DNA of 64,000 nt from Anaerococcus sp. Marseille-Q5996 (GTDB taxonomy: Bacteria > Bacillota > Clostridia > Tissierellales > Peptoniphilaceae): assembly GCF_946893725.1 (NCBI RefSeq), contig NZ_CAMPPE010000002.1, forward strand, positions 1 to 64,000, given 5' to 3'. A model generated the notes under the pieces. The model was not told the DNA's origin, searched no databases, and worked only from the letters and a program-made list of their open reading frames with translations. This document shows positions 43,716-52,947 of the stretch, piece by piece. Positions within the stretch are counted from its first letter, which is position 1, and the number at the start of each line of letters is the position of its first letter. Both the position numbers and the translations under genes were made by a program.

Positions 43716-45008
43716 ATGAAGCAAAAAAAATTAGATACAAAACAAATAATTATTTCAGGACTTGCCCTTTTCGCCATATTTTTTGGTGCGGGTAATTTAA
43801 TTTTTCCTCCATTTTTGGGATTGAATTCAGGAAAAGATTGGTTTTTGGCATCCCTTGGCTTTAACTTATCGGATTCCTTGTTAATTTTACTAGGTATATT
43901 GGCACTAAGTTTTAGATCAGCGAATTTAAAGTCTTTTGGTAGTAAACTTAGCAATAATTTTGGAAGTATTCTAAGTCTAGTTTGTATAACTTTAGTGGGT
44001 CCGCTACTATCTATTCCCAGAACTGGAGCGACAACTTATGAAGTTGCATTGAGCCCTTTTTATCCAAATATTAATAAGATATTATTTTCATTTTTATTTT
44101 TTGCCCTAGTTTATATTTTAACCATAAATGGTTCAAAGGTAGTAGATAGGGTGGGAAAATATTTGACACCCACATTATTAATAATATTAGCTATTTTGAT
44201 TATAAAAGGATTTTTCTACCCAGATGTAGTTTTAGAGTCAACAGCTGACAACAAGTTTTCAGCTGGATTTATAGAAGGCTACCAGACCATGGACTCTCTA
44301 GGCCCTATATTTTTAACAGGAATTATCCTCGAAGATTTAAAAAATAAGGGAATAAGTGAAAAAAATGATTTGATAAGGGCAACTATTTATTCAGGACTAA
44401 TTGCTGTTTTTGGATTGGTAATAGTCTATACTGGTCTTACTTATGTAGGTGCAAAATCAATTGCTTTTGCTGATCCAGATTTAAATAGGACTAGTCTTTT
44501 AATAGCTATATCAGAAAATCTTTTAGGCCGTAATGTGCAAATTGCTTTAAGCCTAGTAGTAGGTTTTGCATGCCTATCTACAGCCATAGGGCTAGTTTCA
44601 GCTTTTGCATCTATTTTTGCAGAAAATTTCAAAAAGTTATCATACAGATTTTTTGTAAGACTAGGGGTAGTAATATCATTTGTACTTTCAATCCTTGGAG
44701 TAGACAAAATAATGGAAATATCTATCCCAATATTGCTCTTTGTATATCCTATTGTAATAAGCCTTTATATTTTAAATTTAATTGATAGGGGAAATATTAG
44801 CCCCTTAGCTTATAAAATCTCAATAGGAGCTGTGGCTCTTGTAAGTTTTGCAGATGCCCTTAGCGCCCTTGGTTTTAGCAATAATTTTTATGTAAATGGT
44901 ATCAATAAATTACCTATGGCAGATGCTGGATTTGCCTTTGTATTTGTCTTTTTAATTTCTCTTATATTTGGACTTTTAATATCAAAAAACCAAAAAGGGA
45001 TTGAATAA
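43716..45008 (+). CDS. brnQ: Branched-chain amino acid transporter BrnQ (LIVCS family)
   Basis: A 430-residue sodium-coupled carrier with about 12 membrane segments. The start KLDTKQIIISGLALFAIFFGAGNLIFPPFLG is the LIVCS signature, and LVGPLLSIPRTGATTYEVA is a second conserved block. It is expected to import leucine, isoleucine and valine. AGCAGGT lies before the ATG. No T-box is seen before it. The serS promoter overlaps its last codons. Confidence 0.93.
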   Translation: MKQKKLDTKQIIISGLALFAIFFGAGNLIFPPFLGLNSGKDWFLASLGFNLSDSLLILLGILALSFRSANLKSFGSKLSNNFGSILSLVCITLVGPLLSIPRTGATTYEVALSPFYPNINKILFSFLFFALVYILTINGSKVVDRVGKYLTPTLLIILAILIIKGFFYPDVVLESTADNKFSAGFIEGYQTMDSLGPIFLTGIILEDLKNKGISEKNDLIRATIYSGLIAVFGLVIVYTGLTYVGAKSIAFADPDLNRTSLLIAISENLLGRNVQIALSLVVGFACLSTAIGLVSAFASIFAENFKKLSYRFFVRLGVVISFVLSILGVDKIMEISIPILLFVYPIVISLYILNLIDRGNISPLAYKISIGAVALVSFADALSALGFSNNFYVNGINKLPMADAGFAFVFVFLISLIFGLLISKNQKGIE

Positions 45009-45029
45009 AATATATTTTTATTATATACT
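45001..45029 (+). promoter_or_regulatory. Promoter of serS
   Basis: TTGAAT (45001-45006), 17 bases, TATACT (45024-45029). The -35 box lies inside the last codons of brnQ. Confidence 0.65.
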
Positions 45030-45035
45030 ATACTT

Positions 45036-45225
45036 AAGTAAATATGAGCGATGATAAGACTTAGTAACTATTATAAAGCCTTTAGAGAGAAGATGGTTGG
45101 TGAAAATCTTTGGTGGTTAGTAGTGAATCTACCTTTAGCTTTTTAAATTTGAGTATGTAAGCAAACATAAAAATTGGGTGGCACCACGAGACCTTCGTCC
45201 CATGTAGGATGATGGTCTATTTTTA
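45036..45225 (+). promoter_or_regulatory. T-box leader of serS, specifier UCU
   Basis: Stem I AGTA is at 45063-45066, with the following ACTA (45067-45070) pairing with TAGT (45121-45124). The 3' side of the specifier loop reads GAATCTAC with TCT (Ser) at 45128-45130. The T-box GGGTGGCACCACG is at 45176-45188. UGGC pairs with G73 of tRNA-Ser. The terminator is at 45189-45225. Both specifier and discriminator agree with serS. Confidence 0.88.
45189..45225 (+). terminator. serS T-box terminator
   Basis: AGACCTTCGTCC pairs with GGATGATGGTCT (one mismatch), followed by ATTTTT. It is adjacent to the T-box element. Confidence 0.8.
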
Positions 45226-45243
45226 TGCAAAAAAGGAGAAAAA

Positions 45244-46533
45244 ATGCTAGATATAAGATTAGTTAGAGAAAACCCTGAGCTAGTAAAAGAAAATATCAAA
45301 AAGAAATTTCAAGAAGAAAAATTACACCTAGTTGATGAAGTTCTTGAACTTGATGAAAAAGGAAGAGCTGTAAAAACTGAAGGAGATAATCTAAGAGCTG
45401 AAAGAAATAAAGTTTCAAAAGAAATCGGTGCTCTTATGGGCCAAGGAAAAAAAGATGAAGCAGAAGCTGCAAAAGCCCATGTAGGAGAAATCAACGACAG
45501 ATTGTCTCACATCGAAGAAGAAACTAGAAAATTTGAAGAAGAAATTAAAAGTAGAATGCAAAAAATCCCACAAATTATCGACGATTCTGTACCTCTAGGC
45601 AAAGATGATAGCGAAAATGTGGAAAATGATAGGTATGGTGAGCCAGTAGTGCCAGATTATGAAGTACCATACCATGTTGATATTATGGAAAGTTTTGATG
45701 GTATAGAATTAGATGCAGCTCGTGAAACTTCTGGTTCTGGTTTTTACTATCTAAAAGGTGATATAGCAAGGCTCCAATCAGGCATTCTTTCATATGCTAG
45801 AGACTTTATGATAGACCGTGGCTACACATATTACATCCCTCCATTTATGATAAGAAGCGAAGTTGTAACAGGTGTTATGAGCTTTGAAGAAATGGAGAAT
45901 ATGATGTATAAAATCGAGGGTGAAGATTTATATTTAATCGGTACATCTGAACACTCAATGATAGGTAAATTTATAAATACAATCAATGATGAAGAAAAAA
46001 TGCCACTAAAAATGACATCCTACTCTCCATGTTTTAGAAAAGAAGTAGGGGCTCATGGGATAGAAGAACGTGGGGTCTACCGTATCCACCAATTTGAAAA
46101 ACAAGAAATGGTTATAATTTGTAAACCAGAAGATTCAATGAAATTTTATGATGAATTATGGAAAAACACTGTAGACTTCTTTAGAAGCCTAGAAATCCCG
46201 GTAAGAACCCTAGAATGTTGTTCAGGGGATTTGGCAGACCTAAAGGTAAAATCAGTAGACGTAGAAGCCTGGAGTCCACGTCAAGGCAAATACTTTGAAG
46301 TAGGATCTTGTTCAAACCTAGGAGATGCCCAAGCAAGACGTCTTGGAATCAGACTAAGGGGAGAAAATGGTAACTACTTTGCCCACACCTTAAATAACAC
46401 AGTAGTTGCTCCACCAAGAATGCTTATAGCATTTTTAGAAAATCTACTTCAAGCAGACGGCAGCGTAAAAATTCCTGAACCACTTAGAATGTATATGGGT
46501 GGTAAAGAAAAACTCGAGCCAGTTGAAAAATAA
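45244..46533 (+). CDS. serS: Seryl-tRNA synthetase
   Basis: A 429-residue class II synthetase. The N-terminal coiled-coil tRNA-binding arm is about residues 1-105 (MLDIRLVRENPELVKENIKKK...). Motif 2 (FRKEVGAHGIEERGVYRIHQFEKQEM) and motif 3 (YFAHTLNNTVVAPPRMLIAFLEN) are intact. AAGGAG precedes the ATG. It is regulated by the serine T-box upstream. Confidence 0.97.
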   Translation: MLDIRLVRENPELVKENIKKKFQEEKLHLVDEVLELDEKGRAVKTEGDNLRAERNKVSKEIGALMGQGKKDEAEAAKAHVGEINDRLSHIEEETRKFEEEIKSRMQKIPQIIDDSVPLGKDDSENVENDRYGEPVVPDYEVPYHVDIMESFDGIELDAARETSGSGFYYLKGDIARLQSGILSYARDFMIDRGYTYYIPPFMIRSEVVTGVMSFEEMENMMYKIEGEDLYLIGTSEHSMIGKFINTINDEEKMPLKMTSYSPCFRKEVGAHGIEERGVYRIHQFEKQEMVIICKPEDSMKFYDELWKNTVDFFRSLEIPVRTLECCSGDLADLKVKSVDVEAWSPRQGKYFEVGSCSNLGDAQARRLGIRLRGENGNYFAHTLNNTVVAPPRMLIAFLENLLQADGSVKIPEPLRMYMGGKEKLEPVEK

Positions 46534-46535
46534 AT

Positions 46536-46569
46536 AAAAAAATCCAAGCTTTATTGCTTGGATTTTTTA
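46536..46569. terminator. Bidirectional terminator between serS and the acyltransferase gene
   Basis: AAAAAATCCAAGC-tttatt-GCTTGGATTTTTT, a symmetric hairpin between convergent genes. Confidence 0.9.
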
Positions 46570-48405
46570 TTCAGAAACTTTATTTACATTCAGGATTTTT
46601 CTCATTATTAGTTTTGCAAAATCATCTGATCCCTCTACATTTGGATGGGTCCTATCTGGTGCTAGGAGGTCTGGTCTGTTTTTTACAAATGCTCTCCAGT
46701 CTACTAGATGGGCCTTATCATTTTTTTCTGTAAAGCTTGCTAGATTTTTATTTACATAGTCCATATAGGATTGGGTGTGGGAAGTGTTTACAAAGTATAC
46801 ATCTCGTCCGTCTGCAATTTGCATTATTTTTTCAAGGTCTGCTTGGTTTGCTGACCCATTTGATCCGAGTGAAACTAATATTATATCTCCTAATCCATAG
46901 TTATTTTTGATTTGTGTTAGAATATCAGGTCCAGAAACCATATCTCTACCAACTTCACCATCCAAGTAAAAATTTGGAATAAATTTTCTAATGTATGAGT
47001 CAGCGTTTATTATTACTGAGTCACCCACAGCCGTTACATTGAGATTACTTAAATATTCTAATTCCTTTTCGCTAAAATCAAAATCATCATAGGATTTTTC
47101 TTTAAAATTATCATCTAATTTCTTGGTCTCCGGTAATGGTTTATCTTCTTTTCTCTCAACTTTTTTTAAATTTTCTTTTTTATTTTTCTCAAGGATTTCT
47201 TTATTGGCTAGGTCAATTTTTTCTTGGCTTGCTTTTATATCATTTCGCAAATTGTCTATCTCATCATTTTTGCTATTTCCTAACACAAGAGAAGTTATTG
47301 ATAAAATCACAAAAACAATAAGTGATGCCATTAGTATATATTTTCTTAAATTTTTTGACTTTAATAATTGGAAGCTTATTTCACTTAAAACTATTACAAT
47401 CAAAAATTGGGCCAATAGATTTAATAATATGTTATCCATTAATCTCGGTGCAAGATATACTACAAAAATTTGCACTATATATTGCCACAAGTATAAGTGA
47501 AAAGACCTTTCGCCAATATAAATTAAAAAATTATATGGCAAAGAATGTTTAAGATGATAATTTGTCCTTAAACTTTCATAATCATATAAAAGTGCTATCA
47601 AAATACCAACTGCTATTGTATATAAAACAAAAACTCCATGGTAGGATGATATATTTTTCCCATTGACTAGAAAAAATGGAATGATAAGCACAAGTCCTAG
47701 AATTAATATTGCAATTTTGTAAGTAGATTCTGAAATTATCTTGCCTTTATCAAACTTTTCATTAATCAAATAAGCCAGTATACCTATGCCAAATGCAGAA
47801 AATCTAGTATCAATGGCATAGTATATCCTTGTAATATCATCTGGTGATTTTCCAAATAAAAAGATCGATACAAAACTTATTATAGTTAAAAATCCATAAA
47901 TAAGTATTCTTTTGTTATTTTTCTTTGGATTTTTTAAAAACTGGTCTATAATTAAAAATATCACTATAAATTGCATATATAGGGAAACATACCACATATG
48001 CAAAAACATATTAAAATTGCCAAGTTGGTTAAAATAATCATCTCCAGCTATGATTCTCCTGATATTTTCAAAGTTTAATGCAACTGGTAGGGCAGATTTA
48101 ATACTATCATCAAAAATGGTCCTCGCAAAAATAAAGGAAAATATGAGGGATGTTGCCATTATTAGATAAACTGGAGATAAAATATTAATAAATTTTACTT
48201 TTAATTTTGTTTTTATGTCATAAGTTTTATTATCAGCAGTTTTTACTGTCAAAAATCCTGATAATACTAAAAATATAATAACTGCTAAGTAACCACCCGG
48301 CACAAAATGTGAATAGGTGTGAAATAGAGAGACTCCAAAAAAAGCAATTGCTCTAAGGATGGTCAGATAATTATATTTTTTATTAAGTTTTCTTCTGCTA
48401 TTCAT
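46567..48405 (-). CDS. OatA-like membrane acyltransferase with SGNH domain
   Basis: A 612-residue protein. An acyltransferase-3 domain of 10-11 membrane helices (about 12-370) starts with LTILRAIAFFGVSLFHTY, carrying the family His. A coiled, charged linker (about 385-440) follows, then an extracytoplasmic SGNH domain with GDSVIINADSY (Ser), SLGSNGS and DRTHPN (Asp/His). This is the layout of OatA, which O-acetylates peptidoglycan and gives lysozyme resistance. The substrate here is inferred. ATG 48405 follows GAGGTG; the GTG nine bases upstream lies in that site. Confidence 0.87.
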   Translation of the reverse strand: MNSRRKLNKKYNYLTILRAIAFFGVSLFHTYSHFVPGGYLAVIIFLVLSGFLTVKTADNKTYDIKTKLKVKFINILSPVYLIMATSLIFSFIFARTIFDDSIKSALPVALNFENIRRIIAGDDYFNQLGNFNMFLHMWYVSLYMQFIVIFLIIDQFLKNPKKNNKRILIYGFLTIISFVSIFLFGKSPDDITRIYYAIDTRFSAFGIGILAYLINEKFDKGKIISESTYKIAILILGLVLIIPFFLVNGKNISSYHGVFVLYTIAVGILIALLYDYESLRTNYHLKHSLPYNFLIYIGERSFHLYLWQYIVQIFVVYLAPRLMDNILLNLLAQFLIVIVLSEISFQLLKSKNLRKYILMASLIVFVILSITSLVLGNSKNDEIDNLRNDIKASQEKIDLANKEILEKNKKENLKKVERKEDKPLPETKKLDDNFKEKSYDDFDFSEKELEYLSNLNVTAVGDSVIINADSYIRKFIPNFYLDGEVGRDMVSGPDILTQIKNNYGLGDIILVSLGSNGSANQADLEKIMQIADGRDVYFVNTSHTQSYMDYVNKNLASFTEKNDKAHLVDWRAFVKNRPDLLAPDRTHPNVEGSDDFAKLIMRKILNVNKVSE

Positions 48406-48482
48406 AAATGCCACCTCGTTAACAGAACAATTATAACAAAGCTGGCGTTAAAATTTTATTAAGATATTATGAAGTTTGTAAT

Positions 48483-49181
48483 TTATTTCTTATTTTTGAT
48501 TTCAAATCCGGATTTTTTTATAGATTCATAAGCCAAAATATCCATGGCATCTATTACAAAATCATATGAGGTTATATTATCAATTAAAGATAGCTCAGTA
48601 CAAGCTAAAATTATTGCATCTACCCTTGTATTTTTTAACTTTTCTATCATTTTCAAAAATTCAGGATGTGAAGTATCATTTGTTTCTTTTATTTTATAAA
48701 TAGTATCCATGGTAAATTCTTTGATATGATCATCCATCGGGATAATATTTATACCAAGGTTCTCAGCATATTTTTCATATATACCACAAGACATAGTTGC
48801 TTTTGTACCTAAAACACCAATGTTTAAATCATTATTTTTTTTGCAAAACAAAAGCGTTTCTTCAACCATATTGATAATATTTTTATTTGTGTAATTTTTA
48901 AAAGTATCATAATAATAATGCATGGTATTACATGGAATTGCTATGTTATCCACACCTTGCTTTTCTAAGCTTTCCAAGTCTTCTTTAACTTTTTTAAGCA
49001 TAATTTCTTCATCCTTTCCAGTCAAAATTGCAGCTGTCCTATCTGGAATTTGTGGATCTGAAATTATTATGGTTGGTATATGGTCTTGGTCTTTGTCCGC
49101 CTTGGTATTTTTAACAATTTTTTGATAAAAATTTGCAGTACATAAAGGGCCCATGCCACCTAAAACTCCTAATTTTTTCAT
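48483..49181 (-). CDS. Aspartate/glutamate racemase family protein
   Basis: A 232-residue cofactor-independent racemase. Both catalytic cysteines are visible: IAIPCNTMHYY and ILACTELSLI. The start KKLGVLGGMGPLCTANFYQKIV is typical of aspartate racemases. It would supply D-Asp (or D-Glu). It is divergent from the ATP-grasp ligase at 49276, whose likely substrate is a D-amino acid, which supports a shared cell-wall role. Confidence 0.85.
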   Translation of the reverse strand: MKKLGVLGGMGPLCTANFYQKIVKNTKADKDQDHIPTIIISDPQIPDRTAAILTGKDEEIMLKKVKEDLESLEKQGVDNIAIPCNTMHYYYDTFKNYTNKNIINMVEETLLFCKKNNDLNIGVLGTKATMSCGIYEKYAENLGINIIPMDDHIKEFTMDTIYKIKETNDTSHPEFLKMIEKLKNTRVDAIILACTELSLIDNITSYDFVIDAMDILAYESIKKSGFEIKNKK

Positions 49182-49204
49182 TATCTTCTCCTTACTCGTA
49201 TGAT

Positions 49205-49233
49205 TTGCTTTTTATATTATACGATTATATAAT
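49205..49233 (+). promoter_or_regulatory. Promoter of the ATP-grasp gene
   Basis: TTGCTT (49205-49210), 17 bases, TATAAT (49228-49233), in the divergent intergenic region with the racemase gene. Confidence 0.6.
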
Positions 49234-49275
49234 ATATATCACTATTAGCCCGTTTTTCAAATAATAGGAGTTTTT

Positions 49276-50466
49276 ATGAACAAATTTTTACCAATAATCT
49301 TAGGGTCAGACCTAAATACATATTCAATAGCTAGAGAAATCCACGAAGCTTATAATATATATCCAATTGTAGCAACATCTATGATCTTACTTCCATGTGT
49401 GGACTCTAAAATAATAAATTTTTATAAAAAAGAGAATTTTTCTAAGGATCCAGAAGTTTTTAAAGAAGTCATAAATGGTATTTATGATGACTATCAAGAT
49501 AAGTATGAAAACTTTATAATCTTTGCACCAGATGATGTGATGAGGACCTTTGCTCTGAAAAATCTTGAAAAACTAAAGTTCAAACCTCTTATGCCATATG
49601 CAGATATTAAAGTTATAAAAGGACTTGCCACAAAAAACGACTTTTATGAAAAAATAAAGGACTTAGATCTTGCACCAAAAACCTTTGTTGCAAATAGGCA
49701 AAATTATTTGGATTTGGATTATCCAGAAGAAGTTTTTATAAAAGCAGATAATGATGTATTTTACAAAACTTTAGACTTTGAAGGCTGGCAAAAGGGTTAT
49801 CATTCTAAATCATTAGAAGAAACTCATCAAATTTTGGCAAATATTTTTAATAATGGCTATGACTACAATATCCTTGTCCAAGAATTTGTAGCTGGAGTCG
49901 ATGGGTCTGAGTACACAATCGAAGGCTACAGATCAAAATCTACCATTTCTATGGCAATTTCAAGAAATATTCTTTTAGATAAACGTGTAGAATGGATTGG
50001 AAACTTTGTTGCAAAAATAGACTCTGATGAGAAAGTCCTTTTTGATTACGCAAGAGATATTGTTGAAAAACTTGGTGTCTATGGCTTATTTAATATTGAC
50101 TTCAAAAAAGACACAAAAACAGGCAAATTTTATGCCTTAGAAATAAATCTTCGCCAAGGGCGCAGCCATTATTTTGCTAGCCTAAATGGAGTAAATACAT
50201 CAAAACTTGCCATTGATGATTTGATTTTTGATAAGCAAGAAGAGATAATAGGGGATAAGAAATTTAGATATTACAACCTAGATTTAAAACAAACTATAGA
50301 TAATCTTGATCCCGAGTTTAGAAAAGACTTTGAAGATGAGGATAGAAAGAAAAATTCAGAAAATCCTCTAATTTACAAAAAGGATTTAAAAATTAGCAGA
50401 AGATTAAAAATGAAAAAATATTTAGATAAGCTTAGCAAAGAAACTTTTGCAATTACTGAAATATAA
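49276..50466 (+). CDS. ATP-grasp ligase, D-aspartate-ligase-like (Asl family)
   Basis: A 396-residue ATP-grasp enzyme. The N-terminus FLPIILGSDLNTYSIAREIHEAYN resembles that of the Enterococcus faecium D-aspartate ligase Asl, from memory of that sequence. The ATP-grasp core shows VFIKADNDVFYKTL, ILVQEFVAGVDGSEYTIEGY and FYALEINLRQGRSHYF (metal-binding Glu/Asn). Asl adds D-Asp to the stem-peptide lysine. Here the acceptor and side-chain amino acid are inferred. A terminator follows. Confidence 0.75.
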   Translation: MNKFLPIILGSDLNTYSIAREIHEAYNIYPIVATSMILLPCVDSKIINFYKKENFSKDPEVFKEVINGIYDDYQDKYENFIIFAPDDVMRTFALKNLEKLKFKPLMPYADIKVIKGLATKNDFYEKIKDLDLAPKTFVANRQNYLDLDYPEEVFIKADNDVFYKTLDFEGWQKGYHSKSLEETHQILANIFNNGYDYNILVQEFVAGVDGSEYTIEGYRSKSTISMAISRNILLDKRVEWIGNFVAKIDSDEKVLFDYARDIVEKLGVYGLFNIDFKKDTKTGKFYALEINLRQGRSHYFASLNGVNTSKLAIDDLIFDKQEEIIGDKKFRYYNLDLKQTIDNLDPEFRKDFEDEDRKKNSENPLIYKKDLKISRRLKMKKYLDKLSKETFAITEI

Positions 50467-50495
50467 AAATTCCCCTAGCTAGGGGAATTTTTTTT
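50466..50495. terminator. Bidirectional terminator
   Basis: AAAATTCCCCTA-GC-TAGGGGAATTTT with flanking A/T runs, between the convergent ATP-grasp and DUF4300-like genes. Confidence 0.88.
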
Positions 50496-51357
50496 ATAAA
50501 ACTTTATCATCTTCAAAAATGATGGGTTTTATTGGGTATTCTTCATTTGATGTGTCATAAAGTTCCATCAGATAATCATATAAATCATCCTTGCTTTCAA
50601 AAATGACCACTTGATAGGGAGCTGTGAAGGCTAATTTTTCTACTAGCATATATCTGCCATCATCCATATGGAATAATACACCAGTATGGCCTATAAAAAG
50701 TTCGTTTGTATTTTCGTCAATATTTGAAAATACAAAAACAGAAATTACACTATAATTTTTATTATTAGGAAATGTAATTCCATTTTCTTTCCAAAAATCC
50801 TTTATTTTTTTGATTTGAAAATTCTGGTCATTTTTATTTTCAGTTGGGATGGCTGAGTAAAATTTGTTAAATTTTTCTATCTCATTCTTTTCTAAAGTAG
50901 GAACTAAATCACTTGAAAAACTTGTATTGTCTATTTCTACTACAGAAAGATTTGGGTCTTTCGCATTTTCTATAATTATTTTATCACCTATAAGACCAAA
51001 AGTATTTATTCTGCAATTTGTACCAGTAAATTCTGGGTGCTTTTTAAAAAGCTCATCTTGCATGGCATACACATCATATTCTTTTATCTTATCTGCCTTT
51101 TCGTAATCCCTATCTATTAAAAGGTCCTTGCTTACATTTTTGTTAAAGAAATCAACTTGTTTAAAAAACCTATTGATGTTTTTAGAATCTAAGTCACTTG
51201 CATCCATAATTCTTTTTAGGTCTTCTTTTGATTTTTTATTTAATAGATTGTTATAGACAAGTCTTTTTCCATCGTTTTGAGGAATTGCTGTATTAGTATT
51301 TTTATTACATCCTGTAATAAATAAAATCATTAGCAATATAGCATATACTTTCTTCAT
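50494..51357 (-). CDS. DUF4300-like lipoprotein
   Basis: A 287-residue predicted lipoprotein (lipobox ITGC, Cys17). It resembles DUF4300 proteins: LVYNNLLNKKSKEDLKRIMDAS, then NINRFFKQVDFFN, NCRINTFGLI, FIGHTGVLF and EKLAFTAPYQVVIF. Function unknown. There is a terminator of the upstream operon 10-35 bases before it. GAGGCGAAATG gives a ribosome site. Confidence 0.7.
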   Translation of the reverse strand: MKKVYAILLMILFITGCNKNTNTAIPQNDGKRLVYNNLLNKKSKEDLKRIMDASDLDSKNINRFFKQVDFFNKNVSKDLLIDRDYEKADKIKEYDVYAMQDELFKKHPEFTGTNCRINTFGLIGDKIIIENAKDPNLSVVEIDNTSFSSDLVPTLEKNEIEKFNKFYSAIPTENKNDQNFQIKKIKDFWKENGITFPNNKNYSVISVFVFSNIDENTNELFIGHTGVLFHMDDGRYMLVEKLAFTAPYQVVIFESKDDLYDYLMELYDTSNEEYPIKPIIFEDDKVL

Positions 51358-51366
51358 TTCGCCTCC

Positions 51367-51392
51367 AAAAAAAGGGGCTATATAAGCCCCTT
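51367..51392 (-). terminator. Terminator after the YihY/cyclo-ligase ORF
   Basis: On the minus strand AAGGGGCT-tatat-AGCCCCTT is followed by a T-run (plus-strand A-run 51367-51373). Confidence 0.8.
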
Positions 51393-51936
51393 AAAAAATT
51401 TCTTTTTCTGTAATTATATAATCTAGTTTGTGGTCAAATTCATTAGTTGGTATTTGGTCTACTTCAACATCACTTGCAAAAAATCCTATGGATGTTGTTT
51501 TGTTTGTGTTTAGATACCTGTCATAATAACCACCACCATAGCCCAAACGGTGTTTATTTCTATCAAAACCAAGGCCAGGGACAATTGTTAGGTCTGGATT
51601 TTCGATAAATTTTACATTTCTTGATGTTGGGATATTAAATTCTCCAACCCCTAAATCATCTAAGGAATAAACTCTTACCGCTGTCATAAGTGCATTATCC
51701 GCATCTGTGATATATGGCACATATACATCCTTACCAAGTTCTAGAGATTTTTTGATGATTTCATAAGTATCAACTTCATCAGCCACTGATACGTAGATAA
51801 ATATTGATTGTGCATTGTGGAATAATTCTGAGTTTAAAAATTTGGTATAGATGCTATAGTCAATCATATTTTTTTGATTATAGTCCATATGGTATCTGAT
51901 GTCTCTAAATCTTTTGCGTAATGATCTTTTATTCAT
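51391..51936 (-). CDS. 5-formyltetrahydrofolate cyclo-ligase (internal start)
   Basis: The last 181 codons of the longer frame. The enzyme converts 5-formyl-THF to 5,10-methenyl-THF using ATP. VPGLGFDRNKHRLGYGGGYYDRYL is the family signature; the N-terminal KRSLRKRFRDIR carries the basic ATP-binding residues. ATG 51936 is preceded by AAGGAAGG at about eight bases, and 181 residues is the normal full length. That supports translation as a free enzyme. Whether the fusion product also exists cannot be told from sequence. Confidence 0.8.
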   Translation of the reverse strand: MNKRSLRKRFRDIRYHMDYNQKNMIDYSIYTKFLNSELFHNAQSIFIYVSVADEVDTYEIIKKSLELGKDVYVPYITDADNALMTAVRVYSLDDLGVGEFNIPTSRNVKFIENPDLTIVPGLGFDRNKHRLGYGGGYYDRYLNTNKTTSIGFFASDVEVDQIPTNEFDHKLDYIITEKEIF

Positions 51937-52947
51937 ACTATGACCTTCCTTTTTACTTTCATTGTTTTGATCATTTTTTGAACTAGCTAGTGTTGATTCT
52001 AAGGTTTGCTTAAATGTTTTATTTTCTTGTGCAAATCTATTTATCTCTTCTTCTGACTTAAATTTATAATTTTCTCTAGCTGCATCTATTAACTCTGCAC
52101 CAGTTATCAAAATTGTGGAAACAAGGTTTAACCAGATGAAGAGGGCCAATATACCAGCAAGGGCTCCATAAACCACTGATTGTTTTGAAAAATTTGTCAA
52201 AAAGAATGAGTAGATGAATGTTGCTATATAAATAGTTACTGTTGCAAAGACCCCACCTAATAGCGAATCTTTAAATGGCACTCGGTCTTCTTTATTATTT
52301 GGAGCAAATTTATAAAAAATTCCAAATACAACCGATATAATAAAAATTGGAATTAGTATTACTGTTAGTCTAAATAATGGAGATGATAAAGTTTGGATTA
52401 CTCTATCAAAAATTCCGCCAAAAGCTCTATCAGAAATACGTGTTAAAACTTGGTTATTTATAAAATTTAAAATACTTGGCCCATAGATTTGTGATACTAA
52501 GATAAATACTATAAATATTATAAAAATAATTGTATATAGGAGGGAGAGTAGCCTTTGTTTTATAAATTTATTTTCTCCTTCTAAACTATAGGCCTTATTT
52601 ATAGAGGTAATTAGATTATTCATCCCCTTTGTAGCCGACCAAAGGGCAAATAAAACTGTTATGATTGTAACTGAAGCGGATCCAGTATTTATAAACATGG
52701 TATCAATTACCCATTTGACCATGTCTTGAGAAGCTGATGGCAAAAAGTCTATTAGAGAATAAATAGCATCTACATTATTTTCTAAAACTTTTGAAACTAC
52801 CGATACAAGGACCATCAAAAGTGGGATGGATGCTTGTAAAAAGTAAAAGGACAGGGCTGCAGAATTGTTAGCAATTTCGTGATTTTTAAACCTATAAACC
52901 ATATCTGCTGCGGTTTTTTTTAATTTTACTTTTGTTTCTGTTTTCAT
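51391..52947 (-). CDS. YihY/BrkB membrane protein joined in frame to 5-formyltetrahydrofolate cyclo-ligase
   Basis: A 518-codon frame with two unrelated parts. Residues ~1-290 are a YihY/virulence-factor-BrkB membrane domain with about six helices (HEIANNSAALSFYFLQASIPLL, LFALWSATKGMNNLITSIN, GALAGILALFIWLNLVSTILITGAELIDA). Residues ~338-518 are a complete 5-formyl-THF cyclo-ligase. The linker (~300-337) is charged. No stop separates them. An internal ribosome site and ATG at 51936 (see separate entry) suggest the ligase is also made alone. It abuts the S9 peptidase gene upstream. Confidence 0.85.
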   Translation of the reverse strand: MKTETKVKLKKTAADMVYRFKNHEIANNSAALSFYFLQASIPLLMVLVSVVSKVLENNVDAIYSLIDFLPSASQDMVKWVIDTMFINTGSASVTIITVLFALWSATKGMNNLITSINKAYSLEGENKFIKQRLLSLLYTIIFIIFIVFILVSQIYGPSILNFINNQVLTRISDRAFGGIFDRVIQTLSSPLFRLTVILIPIFIISVVFGIFYKFAPNNKEDRVPFKDSLLGGVFATVTIYIATFIYSFFLTNFSKQSVVYGALAGILALFIWLNLVSTILITGAELIDAARENYKFKSEEEINRFAQENKTFKQTLESTLASSKNDQNNESKKEGHSMNKRSLRKRFRDIRYHMDYNQKNMIDYSIYTKFLNSELFHNAQSIFIYVSVADEVDTYEIIKKSLELGKDVYVPYITDADNALMTAVRVYSLDDLGVGEFNIPTSRNVKFIENPDLTIVPGLGFDRNKHRLGYGGGYYDRYLNTNKTTSIGFFASDVEVDQIPTNEFDHKLDYIITEKEIF

